A DNA stretch of 64,000 bases from Lycium barbarum. Its lineage: Eukaryota > Streptophyta > Magnoliopsida > Solanales > Solanaceae. Below, one piece after another: positions 8,437 to 20,313 of the stretch. The position numbers and the translations under genes were made by a program. The stretch is taken from assembly GCF_019175385.1 (NCBI RefSeq), contig NC_083344.1, positions 64,666,782 through 64,730,781 of the forward strand, read 5' to 3'. The number at the start of each line of letters is the position of its first letter. The first letter of the stretch is position 1. The notes below the pieces were generated by a model. That model worked only from the letters and a program-made list of their open reading frames with translations, was not told the DNA's origin and made no database searches.

Positions 8437-11400
8437 GTGCGCCCGGTATGGCACACTCCCCAGATCCCAGCAGGACGAGGTAGAGACAGAGGGGGAGCAT
8501 CTACTTCAGGTGCCACTCAGCCCCGTATGTATGCTTTAGCCGGACGACAGGATCTTGAGTCCTCCCCGGATGTGGTTACAGGTATATTATCCGTATTTTC
8601 CCATGATGTGTATGCATTGATAAATCCGGGTTCTACCCTATCTTATATTACTCCATATGTTGCTGGTCGTATTGGGGTGAAACCCGAGACAATTAAACCT
8701 TTTGAGGTATCTACTCCGGTTCGTGATCCCGTGATAGCTAGAGAAGTGTATAAAAATTGTGTAATTGTGATATGCGACTGCCAGACTAAAGCTGATTTAG
8801 TTGAGCTGGAAATGTTAGATTTCGATGTGATTATGGGTATGGATTGGTTGGCCTCATGTTATGCTAATGTTGATTGCCGAATGAAAGTAGTTCGATTTCA
8901 ATTTCCGGGAGAGCCCGTGCTTGAATGGAAAAGTAATATAGCATCTCAAAGAGGTAGGTTTATTTCCTACCTTAAGGCAAGAGAGATGATAGCTAAGGGC
9001 TATATTTATCACTTAGTCCGAGTTCATGACACCGAAGCAAAGTCGCCAACTTTCCAATTTGTTCCAGTAGTGCATGAATTTCCGGATGTATTTCCAGATG
9101 ATCTTCCAGGCCTTCCGCCGGAAAGAGAGATTGATTTCGCCATTGATTGGGTGCCGGACACCAAGCCTATTTCTGTTCCTCCTTACCGAATGGCTCCGGT
9201 AAAATTGAAAGAGCTAAAGGCATTGTTGAAAGATTTGCTTGAGAAGGGGTTTATTAGACCCAGTTCATGACCGTGAGGAGCACCAGTCCTATTTGTGAGA
9301 AAGAAAGGTGATTCCTTACGAATGTGTATCGATTATAGACAGTTGAATAAGGTGACGATAAAGAAGAAATATCCTCTTCCGAAAATGGATGATTTATTTG
9401 ATCAACTAAAGGGTGCCAAGTGGTTTTCTAAAATAAACTTGAGGTCAGGTTATTATCAAGTGTGAGTTAAGAAGAAGATATTCCCAAAATAGCTTTCAGA
9501 ACGAGATATGGCCATTATGAATTCCGGGTGATGTCGTTTGGATTAACCAACGCTCTGGCAGTGTTCATGAATTTGATGAATAATGTATTTAGGCCTCTCT
9601 TGGATTTATTCGTAATAGTATTCATTGACGATATTCTGGTATACCCTTGCACAGAATCAGAACATGCAGATCATTTACGTATTGTTCTTGGAATTCTTCG
9701 AACCCGAGAATTGTATGCTAAATTTTCAAAGTGCGAGTTTTGGCTGAATTATGTGACATTCTTAGGTCATGTTGTTTCAGATGATGGCATTTGAGTTGAT
9801 ACTCAGAAAATTGAAGCCGTGAAGACTTGGCCAAGGCCTACGACGCCCATTGAAGTTCGTAGTTTTCTGGGATTGGCAGGATACTATAGAAGGTTTGTAG
9901 AAGGATTTTCTCCTATTTTAGCCCCATTGACGAAGCTAACCCAAAAGTCAGCTAAGTTTAAGTGGAATGATGCTTGTGCACGTAGCTTCCAAGAGTTGAC
10001 GGACAGATTAACCTCAGCCCCAGTCTTGACACTCCCAGAAGGGCCAGATGGCTATGTTGTATATTGTGATGCTTCCGGTGTTGAGTTAGGATGTGTGTTA
10101 ATGCAGCACGGTAAAGTCATTGCTTATGCTTTGAGGCAGCTGCGGAAACATGAAAAGAACTACCCAACTCATGATCTCGAATTGGCTGCAGCTATTCATG
10201 CATTAAAAATGTGGAGACATTACTTATATGGCGTGCATGTTGATATCTATACAGATCACAAGAGTCTTCAATACATTTTCAAACAGAAGGAGTTGAATCT
10301 GCGGCAGAGGCGGTGGTTAGAATTATTGAAAGATTATGATGTGAGTATTTTATACCACCCCGGAAAGGCAAATGTAGTAGTTGATGCGCTTAGCCGCTGA
10401 TCGATGGGAAGCCTATGTGAAGTTCCCCCGGAAAAGAAAGAATTAATTCATGAGCTCTACCAACTAGCTAATCTTGGAGTACGTCTAATTGATTTAGGTA
10501 GTGCAAGAATTGGCATTAATAATCCCACACTTTCGTCCTTGAATATGGAAGTGAAAGAGCGTCAATATGAAGATCCTCAGTTGAGCCACTACAAAGACAC
10601 ATTTCATGAAAAAGAGGAGTATCCATTTGAAACTTCTATGGATGGAATTCTTAGATACCGAGGCAGGCTATGTGTTCCGAATGTTGCAGAATTACGTCAT
10701 CGAATCCTCGAAGAAGCTCATTATTCTTGGTATTCTATTCACCCAGGTGCAACGAAGATGTATCATGATCTCAAGTTAATATATTGGTGGGATGGCATGA
10801 AGAAAGACATAGCAAAATTTGTAGCTCAATGTCCAAATTGTCAGCAAGTGAAAATCGAGTATCAAAAGCCTGGAGGCTTATTGCAAGCAATGGAAATCCC
10901 TACATGGAAATGGGAAGTGGTCAATATGGATTTTATTGTGGGATTACCTCGTTCCCGAAGCAAGTATGATTCTATATGGGTGATTGTGGATAAATTGACG
11001 AAAGCAGCTCATTTTCTTCCAGTCAGAACCACATACTCAGCAGAAGATTATGCAAGGTTGTATCTCAAGGAGATTGTGCTACTCCATGGCATTCCGATAT
11101 CCATTATCACAGATTGAGGAGCGCAATTTTCGGCCAAGTTCTGGAAATCTTTCCAAAATGGTCTAGGTATTCAAGTAAAGCTCAGCACGGCATTCCATCC
11201 GCAAACTGATGGGCAAGCCGAACATACTATTCAGACCTTGGAAGATATGCTACAGGCATGTGTACTAGATATCGGTGGTAGTTGGGATGACCACTTACCT
11301 CTAATAGAGTTTGCATACAACAATAACTACCATTCCAGTATCCAAATGGCTCCATATGAAGCTCTATATGGAAGGAAGTGCAGATCCCCAATTGGATGGT

Positions 11401-12002
11401 TTGAAATAGGAGAAGTACAACTAATATGCCCTGAGTTAACTCAACAAGCAGTAGAAAAAGTCAAGGTGATCCGAGATCGATTATTGACAGCCCAAAGTCG
11501 CCAAAAATCTTATGCGGACAACCGCTGGCGACACTTATAATTTCAAGTTGATGATTGGGTATTCTTAAAGGTGTCACCAATGAAAGGAGTGATGAGATTT
11601 GGTAAGAAAGGAAAGTTAAGTCCTCGATACATTGGACCCTATAATATTATCCGTAAGGTAGGTCAAGTAGCTTATGAATTGGACTTGCCTCCAGAACTTG
11701 AATCAGTCCATCCAGTTTTCCATGTCTCAATGCTCCGCAAGTGTGTTGGAGATCCTACGAGGATTGTCCCAATAGATGATGTTCAAGTGACAGAAAAGCT
11801 AGTCTATGAAGTAGTGCCCATTGTAATATTAGACAGGCAAGTACGGAGACTTCGAAATAAGGAAGTAGACTCAGTTAAAGTCTTATGGCGAAATAACAAC
11901 CAAGAAGAAATGACTTGGGAAGCGGAAGAGAGTATGAAATCCAAATACCCGCACTTACTTCAGCCCCCAGAAGAGATCCACGATGAAACATCGGGATTAT
12001 GA
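8437..12002 (+). pseudogene. pol: Element B pol (protease, RT, RNase H, integrase, chromodomain), multiply broken
   Basis: All domains can be followed but are interrupted. The protease reads [12 protein letters not shown] where H has [12 protein letters not shown], so the catalytic Asp is Asn. In-frame stops lie at 9268, 9274 and about 9463, with a frame change near 9470; further stops lie at 9792, 10398, 11115 and 11538. The RT has KINLRSG for the family KIDLRSG and keeps FIDDIL (about 9627). RNase H ([17 protein letters not shown]), the integrase zinc region, NMDF, ITD and TDGQAE, the GPY region (SPRYIGPY) and a chromodomain-like end (VKVLWRN...MTWEAEESM) follow. Several stops are CGA to TGA. 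The copy cannot encode its own enzymes. The end at 12002 is the first stop after the chromodomain. Confidence 0.92.
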
Positions 12003-12170
12003 GGTGTGTATGTTTTGTTTTTATGCATATGGGTCGTATGTGGCCAACTTATATTGCTATTGTGTTGTGGACCTATGAGGCAATGTTATTGTGGGCTGTT
12101 GTGACAGGATGGTAGTGCCATATTACAGGGGAAACTCTGGCGAAATTTTCGTAGAATTCCCGAGCGCTTA

Positions 12171-12204
12171 ACATTCGAGGACGAATTTCCAAAAGGAGGG
12201 AAGA
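12171..12204 (+). other. Dyad element and polypurine tract of B
   Basis: ACATTCG-AGGA-CGAATTT (12171-12188) is followed by AAAAGGAGGGAAGA (12191-12204), which abuts the 3' LTR. Upstream, near 12128, is GGGGAAACTCTGGCGAAATTTT, a form of the motif also found inside the LTRs. Confidence 0.75.
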
Positions 12205-12205
12205 A

Positions 12206-14722
12206 TGTTACACCCCAAAAAAAGAATCTGTTAACATACAGTGAATAGACTAACGAAGGGCACAACGTATACAATGTTTTGGTAAGTAAGAAATAACATT
12301 TGATGATTCTAAATGAGATTTCAAAGACGTTTGAGGTAGGAGAAGAAAGTTGTTAAGGAAAGCAAGGTATATTTTGTGTGTCGGGCAAGATTTATGAGTA
12401 TCATATTAATGATGGCTTAATGATGTTTTGGAGAAGATTTATAATGCCCCTTAGATTGTTAATGAAGTGTTAAACAAGTGCTGAGAAGGTTCTATAAGGA
12501 TTTGAGATCAAACGAAGTGACGAGAACAAAATCGGAGAAAAGATAGATTATACGACCAATTATACGGTCCGTATAATGGTCCGCAGAATCATCACAGTGA
12601 AGGTCCCTCACTGATGGGATTATACGGTCACTTATACGGACCGTGTAAAATTATACGGACCGTATAATGTGCCGTATAATGGTCACAGAAGCGAGAAGTT
12701 GATGGGGTGATTTCACGGTCACTTATACGGACCGTATAAGTGTCCGTATAATTTCCCGACGGGTCAGATTTTCCAAATATAAATATAAGACCCCATGTTA
12801 TTATTTTCATTTCCTCACTTCTCCACTTCTCTCTAACCCTTTAAAATATTCCACACATTTCTTTTACAAGAATCTAAGACTAAACAAGAATCAACTTCTT
12901 CAAACCAACAAAATCAAGTGTATGAGACACATTAAAGTTCATCCAAGCCAAGGAATTCCAATGGAAGTGAACTAGGGTTTTGGCGCAAGAGAAATATTTT
13001 CACTCAAGGCTTATTCCTACACTATCTAAGGTAAGTTTTATGATCTTTTCATGTTGTTTAAGGTATTGAAAAGTTGAAACACTTGGATTGTAGAAGGATA
13101 TAGAAAATGGGTCACAAAGATAGGAATAATGAGATTTTGAGTAGTAGTTTGGAGTGAATCATGAATATTGATATGTTGTAATTGTAAGTATTTTATGAAT
13201 GACATTTAGAACATGGGATAAGTATTATATGTGAGAAAACACAATAGTGAACTATGACTATGATTATGGAGGAATTGAAGTGAAATTGTGAAATGTGGAT
13301 AATGTAGATAAATGATGATTGTTGCTTATAATATTGTGAATGTTTCTATGGATGTTTGGGAGTTTATATTGAATATGGGGAAGGTTGTATAAACAAAGGA
13401 AATGCTGCTAAACTTTCTCTAGCTTTAGTAAGCACGTTCTTATAATCGTTTAGCTAATGTTAATACGAACTCCCTTGAAGGTAAAGACGTAAGCATTGAA
13501 GGAGAACTATCAATCGGTAGAATAGCTAAAGGACAAGGTATGTAAGGCTAGCCCCTTCTTTTTAAGGCATGAATCTTATGACATGATCTTTCCTCCTTCT
13601 CCACGAATTTCCTACATTCCGGAAAACTAAGAGTCTATGTTCATGAATAGCCATATGAGTTTAAAATAAGAGATATTATGAACATGATGATGATGAGCTT
13701 AAGTCCAAAGATTCTACAGTTCATGAATATGATGTTTCTACAAAGCTAATGATGTTAACTATAATCCATTGATGTTGTTAATTGTATACACTCACCTTAT
13801 ATGCTAATTCCTTCAAGGTGAGGCAGAATGCTTATGAATGCTCCATAATGAAATCGGGGGTTCACGACCTTATGTCACCCCGATAAAGTATAGCTGTCTT
13901 TGAGTTCTATGCATGCATTATGACGAGTACATGATGATGATATTACACCGCGCCTATATGCCCGGGCAGACACCGCTAAGCCGGGCAGCGTATCACCATG
14001 TCTAGGTGGCATGGGCAGACACCACTAGTGGGCGGCATGAGATGGTACGCCGGACGCGGGAGGCCTAGACGCAGGATAATGATTATCACACCGTACCTAT
14101 ATGGTCGGGAAGCTTATACATATATGCATACATGATATGATGATGATTATGGAGTAAGCCAGCATACATTATTTCTTTTATAACTGATAGTCAGTTACAG
14201 GTTGCTCCTTATTTGATGCTTCCTTCTTTCATTGATGTATTGTTATTGTTGATGCCTTATATACTCAGTACAATGTTCGTACTGACATCTATTTTCTTTG
14301 GACCCTGTGTTCATGCCCACAGGTAGACAGGGAGGTGATCCAGACTCGTAGGGGCTATTAGCTGACTGAGAGCACTCCATTGTTCCGGAGGTGCCATTGA
14401 TTTATTCTTTTGTGTATATACATGTATTTTGGGCACGGCGTGGTCCCGTCTCGTCCCTATGTCTATCACTCTAGTAGAGGCTCGTAGAAACGTATGTGTG
14501 AGTAGTATGGTCTCACGATATCCTTATTGTATGTATATTATTTTGTTAGCCGAAGGGCTTATGTATATAAAGGTAATTATGTTCAAAGTGAAAAATGGTT
14601 CTCCTATGATTTGAGTATAAGATTAATGAATGAACGCTTGATGTGTACGATGGGTAATGGTATGAGCGGTGCTCGGTGGTTACCCCCGGGTACCCGTCAT
14701 GCCCCCTAGTTGGGTCGTGACA
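12206..14722 (+). repeat. 3' LTR of element B (2517 bp)
   Basis: Begins TGTTACACCCC after the polypurine tract and ends GGGTCGTGACA, abutting ATTTTGATG of the element C protease. From U3 onward it carries an array of TTATACGG palindromes (12560-12750), a TATA-like stretch AAATATAAATATAAGA (about 12774-12789), donor-like AAGGTAAGT (about 13030), AAGGTATGTAAGGC (about 13536) and the three-hairpin module at 14273-14322. In that module the second stem has decayed relative to the 5' LTR. The small open frames near 14429-14709 are unsupported. Confidence 0.92.
12560..12789 (+). promoter_or_regulatory. Palindrome array and TATA-like box in U3 of LTR B
   Basis: About ten TATACGG/CCGTATA half-sites, including perfect palindromes TTATACGGTCCGTATAA (12560-12576), TTATACGGACCGTATAA (12651-12667) and CTTATACGGACCGTATAAG (12722-12740), lie just upstream of AAATATAAATATAAGA. 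The position fits an enhancer or operator next to the core promoter. Element J has the same motif at the same place. Confidence 0.65.
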
Positions 14723-17700
14723 ATTTTGATGTAATTATGGGGATGGACTGGTTGTCCGCATGTTATGCTAATGTGGATTGTCGCCATAAGTTCGTTCGCT
14801 TCGCCTTTCCTGAGGAGCCTGTTATTGTGTGGGAGGGTGAAATTGCTAAGCCAAGGCGTAGATTTATTTCCTATCATAAGGCTCATAAGATGATTACGAA
14901 GGAGTGTATTTACCATTTGGTTGCTGTTAATGATACAAAAGCCATAGTACCTGAATTTGCATCTGTTCCCATAGTTAGTGATTATCCCAAAGTGTTTCCC
15001 GAAGATCTTCCTGGTATTCCTCCTGATAAGGTTATTGATTTTGGGATTGATGTTATTCCGGACACCCAACCTATTTCTATTCCACCTTATCGTATGGCTC
15101 CAACGGAGCTAAGGGAGTTAAAGGATCAGTTGAAGGACTTGTTGAATAAAGGTTTCAACCGACCAAGTTCCTCACCTTAGGGTGCTCTAGTCTTGTTTGT
15201 TAGAAAGAAAAGAGGTTCCCTTAGAATGTGTGTTGACTACCGTTTGCTTAATAAAGTGACCATTAAGAAGAATTATCCTTTACCTAGGATAGATTATTTT
15301 TTTGACCAACTTCAGGGTGTTAAGTTGTTTTCAAAGATTTATCTGAGGTCTGGGTATCATCAATTGAAGATAAAAGAGGAGGATATCCCGAAAACTACTT
15401 TCTGTATGTGTTATGGGCAATTTGAGTTTCTAGTCATGTCTTTTAGGTTGACTAATGCGCCTGTTGCATTCATGGATTTGATGAATCGTGTGTTTAAGCT
15501 GTATCTAGACCGCTTCATTATTGTGTTTATTGATGACATTTTGGTGTACTCTAAGAATCGTGAGGATCAGGCTAATCATTTGAGGATAATTTTGACAACA
15601 CTTGAGGAGAACCGGCTGTATGTAAAATTCTCTAAGTGTGAATTCTGGCTTGATTCTGGGGCTTTCTTGGGTTATATGGTGACTGGTGACAGCCTTAAAG
15701 TAGACCCTCAGAAAATTTCAGCGGTGAAAGATTGGCCTAGACCCACTAGTGCGACTGAAATTCGTAGTTTCTTTGGTTTGACAAGTTATTACCGAAGGTT
15801 TGTGGAAGGTTTTTCGTCAATAGCCTCCCCACTGACAAAATTGACACAGAAGACTGCTAAGTTTCAGTGGTCCGAAGCTTGTGAAAAGAGTTTCCAAGAG
15901 CTTAAGACAAGGTTGACTTCGGCTCCTATTTTGATGTTACCTTCTGGGTCTGGTGGATATGTGGTGTATTGTCATGGTTCTAGAATTGGTTTAGGTTGTG
16001 TGTTGATGTAGAATGGTAAGGTGATTTCTTATGCTTCGCGTCAGTTGAAGAAGCATAAGAAGAATTATCCGACTCATGACTTGGAGTTGGCTGCTATGGT
16101 ATTTGCTTTGAAAATTTGGCGTCATTATCTGTATGGTGAGCATTGTGATGTTTTTACTGATCATAAGAGTCTGCAATATATCTTCAAGCAGCGAGAGTTG
16201 AACCTCGGATAGAGGAGGTGGTCGGAGTTGTTAAAAGACTACGACTTGAATATTCTGTATCATCCTGGTAAGGCTAATGTGGTTGCTGATGCTTTGAGTA
16301 GGAAATCTATGGGCACATTGGCTTATTTGCGTGCTCATGACATACCCATGGGGAAGGAGATTCGAAGGCTGGCCAGTCTTGGGTTTAGGCTTGATGAAAC
16401 TGAAGATAAAGAGTTAGTGGGAATCACTCCATCACTGTCTGACATTGTAGAAAAGATTAAATCAAAGCAATATGATGATGAACTTTTGGCAAAGCTGAGA
16501 GATGGAGTGGAAAGGGGTGAGTACACTTCCTTTATTGTCGGTACTGATGATAGTGTTCAGCGGTTGCAAGGATGATTGTGTGTTCCTGATGTTGATGGTC
16601 TTCGGTAAGAATTAATGATGGAAGCTCATAGTTCCAAGTATTCGGTTCATCCGGGATCCCCCAAAATGTATAAGGATTTGAAACAACACTATTGGTGGAA
16701 GAGCATGAAGGTTGATATTTCTAACTTCGTGGCTAAGTGTTTGAACTGTCAATAGGTGAAGGCTGAATATCAAAGGCCTGGAGGCCTGGCTCAGAATATT
16801 GAGATTCCGCAGTGGAAGTGGGAGGAGATCAACATGGATTTCGTTGTGGGGTTACCCCGCACAAAGGCCAAGTTTAACTCGATTTGGGTTATCGCGGATA
16901 GATTCACAAAGTATGCCCATTTTCTTCCTGTGAAGACGTCATATACCGCGGCGGAGTATGCCAAGTTACATCTAAAAGAGATAGTTAGATTGCATGGTGT
17001 TCCGACATCGATTATATCTGACAGAGGTACGTAATTTACTGCTCATTATTGGACATCCTTTCAGCAAGGGTTGGGAACTAGAGTGAAATTGAGCACTGCC
17101 TTTCATCCTTAAACTGACGAGCAGGCAGAGAGAACTATCCAGACTCTTGAAGATATACTACGAGCCTGTGCAATCGATTTTGGAGGAAGTTGGGATGAAC
17201 ACCTACCTTTGGTGGAATTCGCTTACAACAATAGTTATCAAGTGAGTATCCAGATGGCTCCTTATGAGGCTCTTTATGGGAGGCGTTGTCGGTCTCCAAT
17301 TGGTTGGTTTGAACTAACGGAAGTAGAGTTATTGGGCCCTGATTTAGTTCATGAGGTGATCGAGAAGGTAAATCTTATTGTGCGGTGACTGAAGACCGTA
17401 CAGAGTAGACAAAAGTCTTACACGGACATGAGGTGTAGGGAACTGGAATTTGTTGTTGATAACAAGGTTTTCTTGAAAGTGTCACCTATGAACGGGGTAA
17501 TGTGTTTTGGCAGAAAGGGCAAGCTTGGTCCTCGCTATATTAGTCCTTACGAGATTACGAAAAGGGTTGGGAAGGTAGCGTACGAGTAGAGATTACCGGC
17601 GGAGATGTCCATGGTTCATCCGGTGTTTCACATTTCGATGTTGAGATTGTGCAAACCTGATCCTTCCCATGTGTTGAATCATGAACAAATTGCAATTAAT

Positions 17701-17888
17701 GAGGCATTGTCTTATGAAGAAGAGCCAAATCAGATTTTAGATCGTCAAGCTAGAAGGTTGAGAACAAAGGATGTAGCATCGGTTAAGTGTTATGGCGAAA
17801 TGATAACACAGAGGAAGCTACTTGGGAAGCGGAGGAGGACATGAAGAAAAGATATCCTCACTTGTTCCCTACTACAGGTATGTGTTGA
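14723..17888 (+). pseudogene. pol: Element C pol remnant (protease to chromodomain), many nonsense codons
   Basis: The frame resumes directly after LTR B at [20 protein letters not shown], the C-terminal half of the protease. RT ([23 protein letters not shown] near 15526-15552), RNase H (YCHGS in place of YCDAS, so the catalytic Asp is His), integrase (NMDF, ISDRGT, TDEQAERT) and the GPY region follow in one frame. It is broken by stops at 15178, 16009, 16210, 16573, about 16606, 16753, 17032, about 17110, about 17386 and about 17587. A one-base deletion near 17788 disrupts the chromodomain (SVKCYGE for SVKVLWR); the second frame then reads to 17888. Most stops are explained by single C-to-T or G-to-A changes (CAG to TAG, CAA to TAA, TGG to TAG). 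It is long dead and was interrupted by B. Confidence 0.9.
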
Positions 17889-18074
17889 ACCTTTCAGATG
17901 TATTTTCCTATGAAAGTTTAGAGTGAAGTACAAATCTCACAATTGTGTTTAGGCTTGAATGATGCATTCGTTATATGTTTAGTTGTATGTTATCTCTGAG
18001 GATTTTTCACCTTGCTAGAAGAACTCTTGAAATTCTGCAATATGAGGTTCAGTAAAGAATCCTAGGCCATGACT

Positions 18075-18110
18075 GTCATTCGGGGACGAATCATCGTAAG
18101 GGGGGGATAA
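18075..18110 (+). other. Dyad element and polypurine tract of C
   Basis: CATTCG-GGGA-CGAATC (18077-18092) is followed by AAGGGGGGGATAA (18098-18110), immediately before the TGTAACATCC start of the LTR. Element D has the same arrangement. Confidence 0.75.
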
Positions 18111-20313
18111 TGTAACATCCTGTAAATTCGAGTTAGGTATGAACGTGTAAAAATCTAATGTTAAGATGATATTATACCTATATGAATCCATTCTTGATGA
18201 ATTTTGGTGGAAGATGGTCGTTTTGAAGTCAAACCAACAATTGAAGTTCTTAAGGGCTCTTAAATTCGCCTAAGTTTTGGTAGGTCTGTCTTCTGGGCGG
18301 TTTTCATGAAAATGTGTTGCGAATTTGGAAAAACATCCTTGATGAAATTTGTAGATCTTTGAAATAGCTTTCCAATGGTAGGTCTCCCAGCCCGAGCAAA
18401 GTTATGCAAAAAAAAAAAGTTATGTCTGTTTTACTGAAGGGCACAAAAGCTGGAGATTTCGCCCAAAGTACGCCCAGAAAGTACGGGACGTCCTTTTGGA
18501 CGTACATCTTCCGTTCCTCACTGGTTTTTGTAGCCTAAGTATGGGCTACAAGTACGGGACGTACTTCAAAGTACGGGACGGACTTGTAGGCCGAACTTTC
18601 ACCGTTTCTGGCAGAAAATTTTGGTTTAAAATGGGTATGGTCTTATTATGTTCCCATTTTTTTCATCCTTCCAAACCCTAAGCACGAAAATCATCCCACA
18701 TGTCTTTAAATCAAAGGTATGAACACCCTTAACATTACTAATCTATTCTAACATCAAACCCATGATTCTTACCATGATTCTTATGATCAAAACCTAGGGT
18801 TTGCAGCATAATCCTTCCTAAAGTGATTCAAGCTAGGGTTTATGTATTCTTCATTAGGAAATTTAATTGTTAAACTTTGTTTAACATATTAAGGTATGTC
18901 TCTTTTAAAAATCATTTTTGACTATAAGGATGATTTGTATGTTTCTCTTTTTGAAAACTTATTTTGACTGAAAATAACTTTTGAACCTATTGTTAGAAGT
19001 ATAAATTTTATTCAAGATTCTTTAATGAATGAAAGGAAAAGTAATCTTTTCATGTTTCTTGAACTCTAATTCATGTCTAAATGGTGGTTAATGTGTGTGA
19101 GGGGAAAAACCCACATTAAACCTAGATTGTAACAAACCCTATATATGTATAAGATATTATGAATGTTTTCCTCTATGAGAGATGCTTAATAATGATGGTT
19201 AAGAGTTGTTAATGACATTCTTATTGATGAATTAATACATGAAAATCTTTTGTAAAGGAGTTATACGTTTTCAAAACATTGATTGGAATGACTTATTCTT
19301 TTGATATGGCATAATGAACTTTAATGTTATTGATGGTGTGACTACTTTGAGATAAATTGTGAATCGACTTTTATGCCATGGAACTTGTTGTTGTGTTTAC
19401 CTTGCTATTCGGGAGGAGGAGTAGCCACTATGGATCCTAGTGTATTAATTGCCTTGCCATTCGGGGGGAAGAGTGGCCACTTCCGGGTTCGCTGCCTAGG
19501 GTGTATTAATGGCCTTGCTATTCGGGAGGAGGAGTAGCCATCGTGAATCCATATTCTGGTGTATTGCGCAGTGTTGTTGATATTGAGTTGGGCCTATATG
19601 GGCGATTGTGATATCCATCTTTATTATGGAACTGGTATTTATGCCTGATCAATTTAAAGCATAATGGAAATTGGGATTTTGAAATGGCTTGTAAACTGTT
19701 TAACAAATGATATTAAGAATCACAAAGTGGAATAACCATTTTATACTATCTTTTCTGGACTGATTTCGTTATGTATTATTATAATTTATTTTCATATTAC
19801 TTGTTGTCCCCGAGGCACCCACTAAGTACGAAGTACTCAGGCATACCATTGTTGTTTTTTATGGTATGCTAGGTAACGGAGAAGAGCGGGTCTTGATACT
19901 TCAGGTGCTTAGGAAGGACTTGTTGTTGCTGCTGATTTGGTAAGCCCACATGTTCATTCGTGGGACACCCTATTTATTCGTTCATTTATTATTAGTTTTT
20001 GGACTGCGTCCCGATGAGTCAAACTATTATATCTTTATCGTAGAAGCTCCATAGTATACATTCTTGTGGGTAGTGTTTGAGTTATTGATTAACTCTCAGG
20101 CACGTTGTTATGTTTGACAAATATTGATTACTAAAGACTTCCGCTGAATTAATTCATATATGCATGATTTATTTACCTTTATTTTGTAACCTGTTGAAGG
20201 CGAAGGTTGAAGCTGGTGGGTTCAAGTATTATTATTATATTGTTTAGGTTATTCCGATGTTCTTCATGACATCGGATGCCGGTCACGTCTAGGGTGGGTT
20301 TTAGGGCGTGAAA
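18111..20313 (+). repeat. 3' LTR of element C (about 2203 bp)
   Basis: Starts TGTAACATCC after the polypurine tract; the end is placed at GGGCGTGAAA by comparison with GGGCATGACA in element D, so the terminal CA is probably mutated. U3 has repeated AGTACGGGACG phrases (about 18478-18590). Donor-like sites are AAAGGTATGA (about 18716) and AAGGTATGTCTC (about 18892). Three 22-nt hairpins with purine loops lie at 19404, 19456 and 19517, and a long hairpin GCATACCAT/ATGGTATGC at 19841-19869. No gene is seen inside. Confidence 0.85.

Larger units (their letters stand above)
6007..14722 (+). mobile_element. Element B, decayed Tekay-like Ty3/Gypsy retrotransposon
   Basis: In order: truncated 5' LTR, tRNA-Met PBS, leader hairpin, gag, protease, RT, RNase H, integrase, chromodomain, dyad, polypurine tract and full 3' LTR. 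Over about 425 bp of the shared LTR part I count about 14 differences (about 3%), implying an insertion of intermediate age. It lies inside the protease of element C. The first ~1.5 kb of its 5' LTR is deleted together with part of C, so no target-site duplication can be tested. Element J at the right end belongs to the same family. Confidence 0.88.
5828..20313 (+). mobile_element. Element C, old Ty3/Gypsy element split by element B
   Basis: Two pieces of one element flank element B: a gag/protease linker at 5828-6006, and at 14723-20313 protease to chromodomain, 3' UTR, polypurine tract and 3' LTR. The left piece ends at RREAVNDV, the position just before the PDVVTG of the protease in related copies; the right piece resumes at [11 protein letters not shown], so roughly 100 codons of protease are missing. 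The remaining gag and 5' LTR would lie left of element A. Element D, with the same LTR type and 3' UTR, is a relative. Confidence 0.7.
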
